Shown: positions 23,646 to 34,239, counted from the first letter of the stretch. The stretch: DNA of 64,000 nt from VRUE01 sp963712595 (GCA_963712595.1 CAVQIM010000003.1:434001-498000), one strand, 5' to 3'. Notes: generated by a model not told the origin, from the sequence alone. A program made the numbers and translations.

Positions 23646-24383
23646 GTGACCAGGGAAGGGACACGGCCGATCGCGGCCCTCGCGATCGCGATCATCGCCG
23701 CGGCGCTGCTAGCAGCGTGCGGTGGGTCCGACTCGAGCTCGAGCACGACGAGTCCCTCGAGCTCGACCGAGAGCGGCTCCCAGAGCGCCGATCGCACCGA
23801 CCCGACGGAAGCGAACGCTCCGAAGAAGGGGCCGGCGAACAACCAGCAGAACGGCATGGGGAAAGGCGGGGGCGGTAGCGAGAGCGACGCGTCGGCCGGC
23901 TCCGGCGGGTCCGACTACACCGCCAAGCCGTTGCAGGTCTCGGGCGGAGGCTCGGCCCCGTTCCTGACCAAGGGCGGCGACAACAGCATCCAGGAATACG
24001 GCGAGGAGGCCAGCGAATCCGAACTGACCGAAGCCGCCGAAGCACTGCACGCCTTCCTCGTCGCCCGTGCCGACGAAGACTTCGCGAGGACATGCTCCCA
24101 CCTGACCAGGGACGAGGTTCAGCAGCTCGAACAGCTCGGCTCGCAGTCTCCGCAGCTGACGGGCAAGGACTGCGCGGCGGTGGTCGCGGCGCTGGCCGCC
24201 GAACCGCTGCCGGTGACGACCAAACGCGAACTGACCGAAGTCGACGCGGCGAGCCTCAGGGTAGAAGGCGGAGAAGCCTTCCTGATCTACAACGGGGCCA
24301 ACAACACCGGCTACTTCGTGCGAATGGAAAACGAAGACGGCGTCTGGAAGGTCGGCGCGCTCTCGCCGACCGCCTTCCCCTGA
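23646..24383 (+). CDS. Secreted lipoprotein with C-terminal NTF2-like domain
   Basis: A 245-aa lipoprotein. The signal peptide ends in a lipobox LLAACGGSDS, so the Cys at about residue 25 would be lipidated. A Ser/Gly-rich linker of about 70 residues follows. The C-terminal part (ELTEAAEALHAFLVARADEDFARTCSHLTRDEVQQLEQ onward) resembles the NTF2/SnoaL-like domains of actinobacterial lipoproteins. GTG start with TACAAT (23632-23637) 8 nt before it, suggesting a leaderless message. Role unknown. Confidence 0.82.
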   Translation: MTREGTRPIAALAIAIIAAALLAACGGSDSSSSTTSPSSSTESGSQSADRTDPTEANAPKKGPANNQQNGMGKGGGGSESDASAGSGGSDYTAKPLQVSGGGSAPFLTKGGDNSIQEYGEEASESELTEAAEALHAFLVARADEDFARTCSHLTRDEVQQLEQLGSQSPQLTGKDCAAVVAALAAEPLPVTTKRELTEVDAASLRVEGGEAFLIYNGANNTGYFVRMENEDGVWKVGALSPTAFP

Positions 24384-24391
24384 GCGAAGCC

Positions 24392-25744
<1,353 letters not shown>

Positions 25745-25760
25745 AGCTGGGGCATTGTGC

Positions 25761-25861
25761 CGGAGTGGGCATTGCCGGCGCATATCGGCGTCCTCGGTCG
25801 CTCGCGTGCAGAGCACGCGGCGCTCCCTGCGCCCTTGATCCGCTTGGCCATGCCCACTCCG
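25761..25861 (-). repeat. Structured intergenic repeat family 1, copy B (purA leader)
   Basis: Outer stem of 12 perfect pairs: CGGAGTGGGCAT (25761-25772) with ATGCCCACTCCG (25850-25861). Read on the minus strand it holds CAAGGGCGCAGGGAG, a GCGTGC-TCT-GCACGC hairpin, CGACCGAGGACGCCG and ATATGCGCCGG. It starts 2 nt after the stop of the helicase-loader gene and ends 16 nt before purA, so it fills the gap exactly. The outer stem sequence is unrelated to that of the other copies. Confidence 0.82.
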
Positions 25862-25863
25862 TA

Positions 25864-26592
25864 CTAGGCGACCTTGCCGTAGCGACGGTCGGCGCCGAAG
25901 AGCGGCACCTCGTCGCATATCTGGCTCAGCCTGGAGACCGTGCGGCTGCCGATCTGCTCCTCCAATTCCTCGTGGGGGAGGTTGGTCGTGACCAGCACAG
26001 AGCGCTCCGTCTCGTAGCGCTCGTTGATCAGGGCGTAGAGCTGCTCGAGCACCCAATCGCTGCGCTTCTCAGCGCCGAGGTCATCGATGTGGAGCAGGTC
26101 GACCGAGGTGAGGCGCTCGAAGAAGGCGAGGTACGAGTCGCCGCCCGGTTCGGAGTCATAGGTCCGCCGGATGCGGGCGAGGAGCTTCGGCAGCGAGTAG
26201 ATCGCCACCGAGCGGCCGGCCTCGAGCGCCGTCTTGGAGACGAGCATCGCGAGCGTCGTCTTGCCGGTGCCGGTGTCGCCGAAGAGCCAGAGGCCCCGGC
26301 CGCCGTCGAGGCGCTCGTCGATCTCCTCCACGAACCCGCGCACCTCGGTGACAGCCGCCTTCGTCTCCAGGTCGCGGACCATGTCACTCACCGGCGGCCG
26401 CTCGAAGGAGACGCCGCGGTAGCGCGGCGGGATCACCGAGGCGACGCCGCGCACCCGGCCGCGCTTGAGCCGCTGCTCGCGGCACTCGCAGGGCCGGGCG
26501 ACGTCCTCGGGCCCGAGGATCCAGCCGGAGCCGTCGCAGACGGCGAGCGGGCAGGCCTGTTCGCGGAACGGCTCGCTGCGGGCGATCGCCAT
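25864..26592 (-). CDS. DnaC/DnaI-like AAA+ replicative helicase loader
   Basis: A 242-aa AAA+ ATPase. An N-terminal cysteine cluster (CPLAVCDGSGW...RPCECRE, a possible zinc site) is followed by the ATPase core: Walker A FGDTGTGKTTLA near residue 103, Walker B VDLLHIDDLGAEK, sensor VLVTTNLPHEEL and Arg finger SRTVSRL. The architecture matches DnaI/DnaC loaders. It overlaps dnaB by one base (TGATG), which strongly supports a role in loading that helicase. IstB-type transposition proteins share the fold but no transposase is nearby. Confidence 0.88.
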   Translation of the reverse strand: MAIARSEPFREQACPLAVCDGSGWILGPEDVARPCECREQRLKRGRVRGVASVIPPRYRGVSFERPPVSDMVRDLETKAAVTEVRGFVEEIDERLDGGRGLWLFGDTGTGKTTLAMLVSKTALEAGRSVAIYSLPKLLARIRRTYDSEPGGDSYLAFFERLTSVDLLHIDDLGAEKRSDWVLEQLYALINERYETERSVLVTTNLPHEELEEQIGSRTVSRLSQICDEVPLFGADRRYGKVA

Positions 26593-28016
26593 CAGAACTC
26601 GGGCCCCGCGGCGGCGGCGTCCTCGAGCGGCGGCCCCTCGCCCGCCGGCTGCTCGATCGGTTGCTCCTGGCCGGCGAAGTCGGCGAACTTGGGGAAGCGG
26701 TCGAGGAAGACGAGCTTCCGCGTGCCGATCGGGCCGTTCCTATGCTTGGCCACGATCAGGTCGGCGAGGCCGTCGGGCTCGTCGTCGGGATCGCGGTAAT
26801 AGTCCTCGCGGAAGAGGAAGGCGACGAGGTCCGCGTCCTGCTCGAGCTGTCCGGACTCGCGCAGGTCGGAGAGCTGCGGCTTCGGCGGGTGTCGCTGCTC
26901 GGGCGCCCGCGAGAGCTGGGAGATCGCCACCACCGGCACCTCCAGCTCGCGGGCGAGGATCTTCAGCCCGCGGCTCATCTGGCCCACCTGCTCGACCCGG
27001 TTGGCGCGGTGGTCGTCGGAGCGCATCAGCTGCAGGTAGTCGACGATCACCAGCCCCAGCCCGCCCCTGTCCTGCTCCTGGGCGTGCAGTCGCCGCGCCT
27101 TCGCGCGCAGGTCGAGGATGCCGAGGTCGGAGGAGTCGTCGAACCACAGCGGCGCCTCCTCCAGCTCGTTGCACGCCCGCACCACCTTCGGCCAGTCCTT
27201 CTGTGAGACCTGGCCCTTGCGCAGCTTGTCGCCCGAGATCCTCGCCCGGCAGGCGATGAAGCGCTGGGCCAGCTCCACCTCCGACATCTCCATCGAGAAG
27301 AAGGCGACCGGCAGGTTGCGCTTGACCGCGACGTTTTCGGCGATGTTGGCGACCAGGGCGCTCTTCCCCATCGCCGGCCTCGCGGCGACGATGATCAGGT
27401 TGCCCGGCTGGAAGCCGCCGGTGATCGCGTCGATGTCGCGGAATCCCGAGGGCGTCCCGGTCAGCTCGGTCTCGCCGGTGGAGAGCTTCTCGAGGCGGTC
27501 GACCTCGTCGTGGAGGACCTCCGAGAGCAGCTTGAAGTCGCTCGCCTGCTCTTTGTGGGCGACGTCGAAGAGGAGCTTCTCGGCGCGCTCGGAGAGCTCG
27601 CGCGGTTCGCCGTCGCGCTCGTGCACCCAACCCTGGATCTGCTGGCCGGCGCCGAGCAGGCGGCGCAGCAGCGAGTTCTGCTGGACGATCTCGGCGTAGT
27701 GCTTGGCGTTGCCGGCGGCCGGCACCTTGGCCGCGAGCTCGGACACGTAGTGCTTGCCGCCGGCCTCCTCGATCTGGTTGCGCTGGACCAGCGCCTCGCT
27801 GACGCTGAGCTCGTCGACCGGCTTGGCGGCGGCGTAGAGATCGTGGATGCAGGTGAAGATCGCCGCGTGCTTGTCGAGGTAGAAGTCGGCCGAGTTCAGC
27901 TTCACCTCGTCGATCACCCGGGTCAGGGTCGGCTCGGCGACCAGCATCGCCCCCAGCACCGATTCCTCCGCCTCGATGTTCTGCGGCGGGACGTGGGCTG
28001 TGGGAGCGGATGCCAT
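26592..28016 (-). CDS. dnaB: Replicative DNA helicase
   Basis: A 474-aa DnaB. The N-terminal domain begins VPPQNIEAEESVLGAML; the linker and RecA-like domain carry Walker A VAARPAMGKSALVANIAEN near residue 212, AFFSMEMSEVELAQRF, and LGLVIVDYLQLMRSDDHRANRVEQVGQMSRGLK (Walker B and H3). The downstream motif QLEQDADLVAFLFREDYY is also typical. No intein is inserted. ATG start with TAACTA about 5 nt upstream on the minus strand, possibly leaderless. Coupled to the loader gene downstream. Confidence 0.96.
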   Translation of the reverse strand: MASAPTAHVPPQNIEAEESVLGAMLVAEPTLTRVIDEVKLNSADFYLDKHAAIFTCIHDLYAAAKPVDELSVSEALVQRNQIEEAGGKHYVSELAAKVPAAGNAKHYAEIVQQNSLLRRLLGAGQQIQGWVHERDGEPRELSERAEKLLFDVAHKEQASDFKLLSEVLHDEVDRLEKLSTGETELTGTPSGFRDIDAITGGFQPGNLIIVAARPAMGKSALVANIAENVAVKRNLPVAFFSMEMSEVELAQRFIACRARISGDKLRKGQVSQKDWPKVVRACNELEEAPLWFDDSSDLGILDLRAKARRLHAQEQDRGGLGLVIVDYLQLMRSDDHRANRVEQVGQMSRGLKILARELEVPVVAISQLSRAPEQRHPPKPQLSDLRESGQLEQDADLVAFLFREDYYRDPDDEPDGLADLIVAKHRNGPIGTRKLVFLDRFPKFADFAGQEQPIEQPAGEGPPLEDAAAAGPEF

Positions 28017-28223
28017 CGACTTAGTTAAGGCCCGGAGGCGGCGGAACCGCTCCGAAGCTCAAGCAAACCAGACGACCGACCCTCCCACGTGCGTCTCCCG
28101 TGCAAATACGGCGCGAAAGATTCGACACTCGATCAGCTAAAGCAAGTGAAGCCCGGTCCTGTCTCTATTTCGACGCGCAGCTCATTGACGCCCAAGGAAA
28201 GTCAGCTAATCCATGGCGTCTCT
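28017..28223. other. Region upstream of dnaB without a gene
   Basis: Together with the adjacent repeat this is the largest gene-free gap in the window (322 bp, 28017-28338). The first 207 bp contain the likely dnaB promoter on the minus strand and a GGCGGCGGAACCGCTCC imperfect hairpin near 28037-28053. Short open frames here have no start-site support. I see no tRNA, operator or conserved motif in it. Confidence 0.4.
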
Positions 28224-28324
28224 CGCGGTGGGTGGCGCGGAATGGGGGGACCACCCCCGAGGAGGCGGCGGAGCCGCCACCGCAGCGGGGTGGTGGGGCC
28301 CATTCCGTGACAGGACCCGCCGCG
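28224..28324 (+). repeat. Structured intergenic repeat family 2, copy 1
   Basis: Four nested stems: CGCGGTGGG/CCCGCCGCG (28224-28232 with 28316-28324, one G-U), CGGAATGGG/CCCATTCCG (28238-28246 with 28299-28307), ACCACCCC/GGGGTGGT (28250-28257 with 28287-28294) and hairpin GGCGGC-GGA-GCCGCC (28264-28278). The unpaired GTGACAGGA block is identical in the copy at 52896. Located between dnaB and the last mce gene, antisense to both. Confidence 0.8.
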
Positions 28325-28338
28325 CCAGAACGCCGCCC

Positions 28339-29892
28339 CTATTCGCTCTGTTCGAAGTAATGCTGGTAGATCGTCGACCCACCGGATCTGCCGACCGGGT
28401 CGAAAGGCGCCTGCTGGACGCAGCCGGGAGCCGGGACCGTGGCGGAGCTGTTCTGTTCCGCGTAGGCGAATTTCCTCAGGCGGTTGAAGAGGTCTTCCGA
28501 TTCTTTGAGTTCTTTTTTCTTCGTTCGGGCGAGGAAGACTTCGCTCTGCGGCGTGTTCGGGTCGAGCGTTGCGACGGTCCCCGAGCTGCACTGGCGGGTA
28601 TCGAAGCTGGGCAGGCCGGAGGCGAGGGATTTGGAGGCGAGCGGCTGGGGGTAGGCGTTGTTGCGGTTGCTTGTCAGGCGGCTGGGATAGGTCGCCAGCG
28701 ACTCGGGCGAGAAGGGGCCCATCGCGCGTATGTAGTGGATGTGTTCGCCCTTGGCGTTTTCTTCCGTCAGCTTGGCGTTGCTCATCGCTGCGACGTTCGC
28801 CATCGCCGCCGTCAGCTCGTGCTTGTAGAGCCCGAGGCCGCTGAGGATCGGGTTGAGGTTGCGCAGGAACGGGTCGAGCGAGCGCAGGAAGGGCGGAAAC
28901 TCGTCGCGGAAGAACTTGCGGAAGGCCGGGAACCCGGTCTGGGCGAGGGTGATCACCGGCCCGAAGCCTTCGAAGAAGCCCTTCGCCTGGGGGGCGAACT
29001 TGGAGAAGGCGATCAGCGTCGGCGAGAGCTGGCGCGCCGCGGGAATCAGCTGGCGCGTCACCGGGCCGGCGGTGAGCGCGAATGTCCTCAGCCGGTCGAG
29101 GGTCAGCCTCGACTCGTCCTCGAAAGTCGGGAAGGCTCGGAAGAGCGCTTCGATGTCGCGGTTCCTCGCCGCCGTCGTGGTGAAGACGGCGTTGGAGTTG
29201 CGGATCAGCCCGGCCAGCTCCCCTTCGCGCCCGCGCAGCGCCGCGAGGCTGGTGGCGCCGTTGCGGAAGAGCCGATTCACCGCCAGGCGCTGGCTGTCGA
29301 GCACGCGGAAGGCGCGGTCGAACTGGGTGAACGCCGGCTCTAGCTCGCCGAAGGCGTAGGAGAGGTCGCCGCCACGTCCCTCGATCGCCACCGCAGCTTC
29401 CTGCTGCCAGGTCTGGAAGGCGGCCCTGGTCTGCGGGTTGAAGGTGCGGAAGATCTCGTCGAGCTGGACCGATTCGGCGATGTTGGCCTCCGGCAGCGTC
29501 GCCCCGTCGGGCAGGGTCGGCCCGTCGCGGTCGCCCGGGGTAAGCTCGATGTAGGTCTCGCCGAGCAGCGTCTTGGTGCGCAGGATCGCCCGCGTCCCCT
29601 TCGGGATCGGCCCGTACTTGTCGTCGATGTCGACCTTCGCCAGGGCCTGTTCGCCGTTGGGCGCGAGGACGATGTCCTGCACCTTGCCGACCGAGACGCC
29701 GGAGATCCGCACGTCGGACTGCTGGGCGAGCTGGGTTGCCTCGTTGAAGGGGATCTCGACCTCGTACGGCTTCGCCTTGAACGGCGTCGGCCCGCCGAAG
29801 GTGATCCAGAGGAAGAGCAGGATCCCGAAGCAGGAGAGGGCGAAGCCGGCGATCACCAGGAGCTGGGTTGTGCTGGGGGCGCGCTTGCTCAT
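28339..29892 (-). CDS. Mce/MlaD-family protein (sixth gene of the array)
   Basis: A 517-aa membrane-anchored Mce protein: TM helix at residues 10-33 (LLVIAGFALSCFGILLFLWITFGG), MlaD domain from about 40 to 125 (IPFNEATQLAQQSDVRISGVSVGKVQDIVL, ILRTKTLLGETYIELTPGD), then a long helical region rich in Phe/Leu. The last ~70 residues are polar with two cysteines. Mce proteins assemble hexameric channels that carry lipids across the cell envelope. Start overlaps the previous stop by 4 nt. Last gene of the six; a family 2 repeat follows. Confidence 0.92.
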   Translation of the reverse strand: MSKRAPSTTQLLVIAGFALSCFGILLFLWITFGGPTPFKAKPYEVEIPFNEATQLAQQSDVRISGVSVGKVQDIVLAPNGEQALAKVDIDDKYGPIPKGTRAILRTKTLLGETYIELTPGDRDGPTLPDGATLPEANIAESVQLDEIFRTFNPQTRAAFQTWQQEAAVAIEGRGGDLSYAFGELEPAFTQFDRAFRVLDSQRLAVNRLFRNGATSLAALRGREGELAGLIRNSNAVFTTTAARNRDIEALFRAFPTFEDESRLTLDRLRTFALTAGPVTRQLIPAARQLSPTLIAFSKFAPQAKGFFEGFGPVITLAQTGFPAFRKFFRDEFPPFLRSLDPFLRNLNPILSGLGLYKHELTAAMANVAAMSNAKLTEENAKGEHIHYIRAMGPFSPESLATYPSRLTSNRNNAYPQPLASKSLASGLPSFDTRQCSSGTVATLDPNTPQSEVFLARTKKKELKESEDLFNRLRKFAYAEQNSSATVPAPGCVQQAPFDPVGRSGGSTIYQHYFEQSE

Positions 29893-31301
29893 TCGGATCC
29901 CGGTCCGCAGAAGCGTTCAGGTTCTTGAGGGTCGGCGGCGACGAAGGGGAGTTCTCCGGCGCGCGGCACGTTCGCCCCCTGCAGCAGGGTCCTGAGGTAG
30001 GGCTTTTTTTCCGTCAAGCCGTAGGCCAAGCTGGTGCCGTTACAGGAGATCAAGACCAGGCCCCGCTGAATCGGCCCGGCGGGGTCGTCGAGGCTGTAGG
30101 TGGCGTTGAAGTTGTGGTTGATCCAGGGCAGGTAGAAGAGGAAGCTCTGCCGGGAGTCACCGGGCTTGTAGGCGAGCTCGTTGAAGAAGGTGTTGAGGTT
30201 GCCGATCGCGTTGCCGAAGCCGCGGACGGACGTGTTGAGGTCGGCCGAGCCCTGCTCGAGGTGGGTGAGGACTGGGCGGATCTGGCGCGTGAAGGGGCGG
30301 ATCTGGTCGCGGATCGGCGCCGTAGTCTGCTGGAAGAGCCGCTCGCCCGCCTTGAACGCCGGGCCCAGGGCCTGCGCCTGCGGGATCAGGCCGAGCAGCG
30401 CCGGCCGGGCGACGGTGGAGAAGCGGTCGGCGCTGGCGAGGCCGGCTTGCGCCGCCGCCAGGGTCGCCGGGAACTCGACCAGCGTCTCCTGTAGCGACTG
30501 CTGCTGGTTGGCGAAGCCGGCGAGCCCCGCCCTGGCCCCGCTGACGAAGCGTTCCAGCTCGGAGTCGTGGCGGCCCAGTTCGGTGGTGAGCAGGCCGAAG
30601 TCGTGGATCGCCCGGGCGAGGGCGACGCGGCGCTGCGCCACCGCCCGGTTGAGGTCGGCGATGTAGTGGGCGAAGGGCTGGAAGCGCCTGAAGGCGCCGG
30701 AGAGCTGGTGAGCGCGCCCGCCGATGCCCTGGGCGCCGCCGGCGACGAGCAGCTGTATGTACTGGCGCGTGTCGGTGTCGAGCGTGGCGAGGAAGGCGTC
30801 CAGGTTGACGTTCGGTTCCGTGCGCGCGAGCGGGAAGTTGGCGCCGTCCTCGATGTGGCCCTTGGCCCCGCCGGGATCGACCTCGACGATCATGTCGTTG
30901 AGGTTGGTCTTGGGCCGCAGCAGGAGCGTCGCGTCGGGGTGGATCAGCTCGAGGTACTTGGGTTCGATGTCCATGCCGACCACGGCGTGCCCGTCTTCGA
31001 GGTCGACCGAGGTGACCTTGCCGATCTGGATGCCGGCGATGTCCACCGCCTGCCCCTGGCCCGGGGTTACCGCCTGCGCGGTCGTGAACTCGCCGGTGAT
31101 GTGGGCGAATTCTTCGCCGACTAGCGGAACCCACGCGGGCAGCGACGCCTTCTGCTGGGTGAAGATCCAGAGCGTCATCACGATCCCGACCATGGCGAGG
31201 ACGATGATCGCGATCGTGTCCTTGCCGCGCCCCCTGGCCTGGCGGGAGAGCGAGTTGCGGAAATGCCGCCAGCGGCTCACTTTCGGTTCTCCGTTGGTCA
31301 T
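29889..31301 (-). CDS. Mce/MlaD-family protein (fifth gene of the array)
   Basis: A 470-aa Mce protein: polar basic N-terminus, TM at about 28-48 (DTIAIIVLAMVGIVMTLWIFT), MlaD domain about 66-150 (FTTAQAVTPGQGQAVDIAGIQIGKVTSVDL, LLLRPKTNLNDMIVEVDPGG), and a long alpha-helical segment. The domain's usual PVGVVTSI-like loop is kept, but the sequence before it is divergent from the other five. Overlaps both neighbours by 4 nt. Confidence 0.92.
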   Translation of the reverse strand: MTNGEPKVSRWRHFRNSLSRQARGRGKDTIAIIVLAMVGIVMTLWIFTQQKASLPAWVPLVGEEFAHITGEFTTAQAVTPGQGQAVDIAGIQIGKVTSVDLEDGHAVVGMDIEPKYLELIHPDATLLLRPKTNLNDMIVEVDPGGAKGHIEDGANFPLARTEPNVNLDAFLATLDTDTRQYIQLLVAGGAQGIGGRAHQLSGAFRRFQPFAHYIADLNRAVAQRRVALARAIHDFGLLTTELGRHDSELERFVSGARAGLAGFANQQQSLQETLVEFPATLAAAQAGLASADRFSTVARPALLGLIPQAQALGPAFKAGERLFQQTTAPIRDQIRPFTRQIRPVLTHLEQGSADLNTSVRGFGNAIGNLNTFFNELAYKPGDSRQSFLFYLPWINHNFNATYSLDDPAGPIQRGLVLISCNGTSLAYGLTEKKPYLRTLLQGANVPRAGELPFVAADPQEPERFCGPGSE

Positions 31302-32806
31302 GGGCTCACCGCCGCGGGGCTTGGGGCGCCGACCTGGCCGAGCGGGCCGTTGACGTCGGGGGCCGGGTTGCTGTCGCAGCGCACGTCGGGCTTCAGCGGG
31401 GGCCGGCCGGCGAGCTGGGGCTGGGTGCCGATCGGCGGCGCGATCGTACGGGCGAAGTCGCGTTTGTCGGTCTCGAGGTTGCCGAACGGGTTGGCCTGTT
31501 CGGTCAGAACGCCGCCGCCGCCGGGCTGCACCCGGACAAAGGGCCCGTTGCCGTCGAAGTTCTGACCCCAGCCGGAGAAATTGGTCAGCGTGTAGAGGAA
31601 CTCGCGGTAGTTGGGGCCGCCGGTGCTGAAGCGGTCCCCGATCGTCTGGTTCCCGGTCGGGACGAGCACCTTGCTGGTGCAGAGGCTGATCCGGTTGATC
31701 TGCGGCAAGGCGATCGCCTTGCCCGCCTGCGTCGCCCCGGCGAGGCCGGGAGTGGCCTCGCGCAGCAGCTTCGCCGTGCCACCGAGCTCCCTACCCGAGA
31801 GCAACGGCCGGGCCTGGGCCAGCCAGGGGCGCCCGGCATCGATCCAGGCGGGTATCTCGGCAACTGCCGGAGTCAGCTCGATCGCGTAGGCGCGCAGCGG
31901 CGGCAGCGTGCGGTTGAGGCTGGCAAAGGAGCTGTGCGCCGTCTTCAGGGTTGGCGCGAAGCGGTGGATCGTCGTCGCCAGGTTCGCCGACTGGGTGGCG
32001 AGCGCGCCGGTGAAGAGGTTGAAGTTGACGATCAGCCCCTTGAGGTCGTCCTCGCGGCGGGCGAAGGCGCCGAAGGTGCGGCCGGTCCCGGCGATGAGGC
32101 GGGAGAGGTCGTGCGGACGGGTGCCGAGCAGGGCGTTGGTCACCTCAGCGCTGTAGCGGCCCGCGTCGCCGCCGTAGCGAAACGCCCCGGCCAGGGCCTG
32201 GCCGGCGCTCTTGCCGTGCACCTCGGGCTCCTGGCTGGCGTCTTCCGCCGCGTCCGGCTCGTGGGTGAGCGCCGTGCCATAGCTCTCCAGCAGGCGGCTG
32301 AGGTCGGCGCGGACGGGTGCCTGCAGGGCGCTCAGCACTTCGTCGATCTGGACCCAGGTGGAGGTGTGACTGACCCCGATCGTGTCGCCGCTGCCGAGCT
32401 CGGGGGCGCTGGGGCTTCCCGGCGAGAGGTCGATGAAGAAGTTGCCCTCCAGGAAGATCCGCGGCCGGATCGCGGCGAAGGCGTCGTCGTGGACCGGGCG
32501 GCCTTTGCCTTCGACCGTGAAGGTGACCGTGCTGGCGTCGCCATCGCGGTCGACGCGGATCACGCGACCGACGTCGACGCCGGCGATCCGCACCGGAGAG
32601 TTGGTAGCGATATTGACGCTGTTGGAGAAGGTCGCCTTCAGCTCGTAGCCGTAGCTGGTGAAGGGAACGTGGCCGGTGAAGGCGAGGTAGGGCCCGATCG
32701 TGAAGACGAGCAGGAAGATCACCGCGATCATCGCGTTGCTGGGCCGCCACTTGAAGCGGCTGTTGGTTGCCCCCACCCTGGTGTCGCGCTCCGGAAGCCG
32801 GCCCAT
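31298..32806 (-). CDS. Mce/MlaD-family protein (fourth gene of the array)
   Basis: A 502-aa Mce protein: TM at about 25-43 (AMIAVIFLLVFTIGPYLAF), MlaD domain about 52-140 (YELKATFSNSVNIATNSPVRIAGVDVGRVIRVDRD, IRPRIFLEGNFFIDLSPG), and a helical region with an acidic insertion (EPDAAEDASQEPEVHGKS). ATG 32806 is chosen because it overlaps the previous gene's stop (TGATG); the frame is open upstream only as a shadow. The C-terminal region is Pro/Ala-rich. Confidence 0.92.
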   Translation of the reverse strand: MGRLPERDTRVGATNSRFKWRPSNAMIAVIFLLVFTIGPYLAFTGHVPFTSYGYELKATFSNSVNIATNSPVRIAGVDVGRVIRVDRDGDASTVTFTVEGKGRPVHDDAFAAIRPRIFLEGNFFIDLSPGSPSAPELGSGDTIGVSHTSTWVQIDEVLSALQAPVRADLSRLLESYGTALTHEPDAAEDASQEPEVHGKSAGQALAGAFRYGGDAGRYSAEVTNALLGTRPHDLSRLIAGTGRTFGAFARREDDLKGLIVNFNLFTGALATQSANLATTIHRFAPTLKTAHSSFASLNRTLPPLRAYAIELTPAVAEIPAWIDAGRPWLAQARPLLSGRELGGTAKLLREATPGLAGATQAGKAIALPQINRISLCTSKVLVPTGNQTIGDRFSTGGPNYREFLYTLTNFSGWGQNFDGNGPFVRVQPGGGGVLTEQANPFGNLETDKRDFARTIAPPIGTQPQLAGRPPLKPDVRCDSNPAPDVNGPLGQVGAPSPAAVSP

Positions 32807-34239
32807 CAGCTTTCCCCCAACTGCTTCTTGCTCTGGCTGGCGGTCTTGATCCCGTCGTTGCGAGGCGTGTTGCCAATCCTGGTCACACCCGCTTCGTAGA
32901 CCTCGTTGCCGGCCTCGCACTCTCTCGGCTGGCCCGGCGAGGCGGTGTTCGGGTAGGGGTTGGAGTGGAGGTGGTTTTTCCTGTCCGGGCCCTCCCCGTT
33001 GGCGGGCGCCGACGCCGGCCCACCCTCGGAGTTCGGCCCTTCGGGCGTCTGGAAGGCGATCGCGTTGAGCCAGTTGCCCAGGCCGTTGCCTTCGCCGGAG
33101 GCGCTGGCGAGGTTGCGGAAGGCGATGCTGAGGTAGTTGCAGGTCGTCTGCGCCGGGGCGATGAACTTGATCGCCGGGCCGAGCAGGTCGTTGGTGTCGA
33201 TCAGCAGATCGAGCCCGTTGAAGACGCCGGGGGTGTTCTGGAAGGCGAGCACGGCGTCCGCGGTCGGCGGCAGCTGGGCGTTGAAGGCGGGAGAGGCGTT
33301 GAGGACCGGGACGCCGACGCGCAGCGCGGCGGCGATGGTCGGCGAGGTCTTGGCGAGCGCTTTGGCGCCCGGGCGCAGCGCGGTGAAGAAACGCGCGGAG
33401 TCATCGAGGTACGGCCGCAGGGCGGGGAAGTCCCTGATCGCCGCGTCGAGGGTACGGGGGCCCTTGGAGATCGTTTCCTGGATGAAGGGCCGCGATACCT
33501 GGGCGAAGGCGGCAAAGGTGCGGTCGAGGCCGACGAACATGCTCGCCTGCTGAGCGGCAACCGGGGCGACGGTGGCGGAGAGAGCCGCCAGCGCTCGCCA
33601 GAAGCCACCGAAGTTGGTGCTGGGAGCGACCAGGTTCGCCAGTGCCGGCTGGGCGTTTTCGACCAGCGGCCGCAGGGCAGAGAAGGCGGCGTTGATCTGC
33701 GGCCCGCGCGAGGCGAAGCCGTTGCCGAATCCGGCGAGGACGCGCTGGATCGCGGTTCTCGTCTTCTCGTCGAACATGTCGAAGAACTGGTCGATGTCGA
33801 CCGGTTCGGGCCGCGAGGCGGCGACCGGGATCGTGTCGCCCGCCGCGAAGCCCTTCGACGAGTCGCCGGGGACGATCTGCACGTACTTGAGGCCGAGGGG
33901 CGATTTCGGCCGGATGATCATGGTCGAGTTGACCGGCAGCGGTTCGACGCTCTTGTCGAGGCTGAGGCTGAGCTCGGCGGCGACGCCGCCGCCGCCGGTC
34001 TGCACCGGCACCACCGACTTGACCACGCCGACGCGGGCGCCGCCGATCCGGACCTCGTTGCCCTTGACCAGCGCGTTGGCGTTGGGCACCCGGGCGGTGA
34101 GGTTGTAGGTGGAGACGAAGGGCAGGCCGTTGTTGGCGTTGTAGGCGAGGAAGACGGCGACCATCACGACCAGCACGGTCACCGCCCCGACGATCACCGG
34201 GCTGCTCGCCACTCCCTGTATGCCGCCGCGATTTCTCAT
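32806..34239 (-). CDS. Mce/MlaD-family protein (third gene of the array)
   Basis: A 477-aa Mce protein: TM at about 13-33 (PVIVGAVTVLVVMVAVFLAYN), MlaD domain about 40-125 (YNLTARVPNANALVKGNEVRIGGARVGVVKSV, MIIRPKSPLGLKYVQIVPGD), a DIDQFFDMFDEKTR motif seen in similar form in the other copies, then the long helical region. The start at ATG 34239 overlaps the preceding stop by 4 nt. The tail contains the only two cysteine-bearing segments (TTCNYL and RECEAGNE). Confidence 0.92.
   Translation of the reverse strand: MRNRGGIQGVASSPVIVGAVTVLVVMVAVFLAYNANNGLPFVSTYNLTARVPNANALVKGNEVRIGGARVGVVKSVVPVQTGGGGVAAELSLSLDKSVEPLPVNSTMIIRPKSPLGLKYVQIVPGDSSKGFAAGDTIPVAASRPEPVDIDQFFDMFDEKTRTAIQRVLAGFGNGFASRGPQINAAFSALRPLVENAQPALANLVAPSTNFGGFWRALAALSATVAPVAAQQASMFVGLDRTFAAFAQVSRPFIQETISKGPRTLDAAIRDFPALRPYLDDSARFFTALRPGAKALAKTSPTIAAALRVGVPVLNASPAFNAQLPPTADAVLAFQNTPGVFNGLDLLIDTNDLLGPAIKFIAPAQTTCNYLSIAFRNLASASGEGNGLGNWLNAIAFQTPEGPNSEGGPASAPANGEGPDRKNHLHSNPYPNTASPGQPRECEAGNEVYEAGVTRIGNTPRNDGIKTASQSKKQLGES

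Noticed and set aside
25745..26056. N-terminal extension of PurA by 104 residues
   Set aside because: The extension is translated family 1 repeat plus antisense of the helicase-loader gene; PurA homology begins at ATG 25744.
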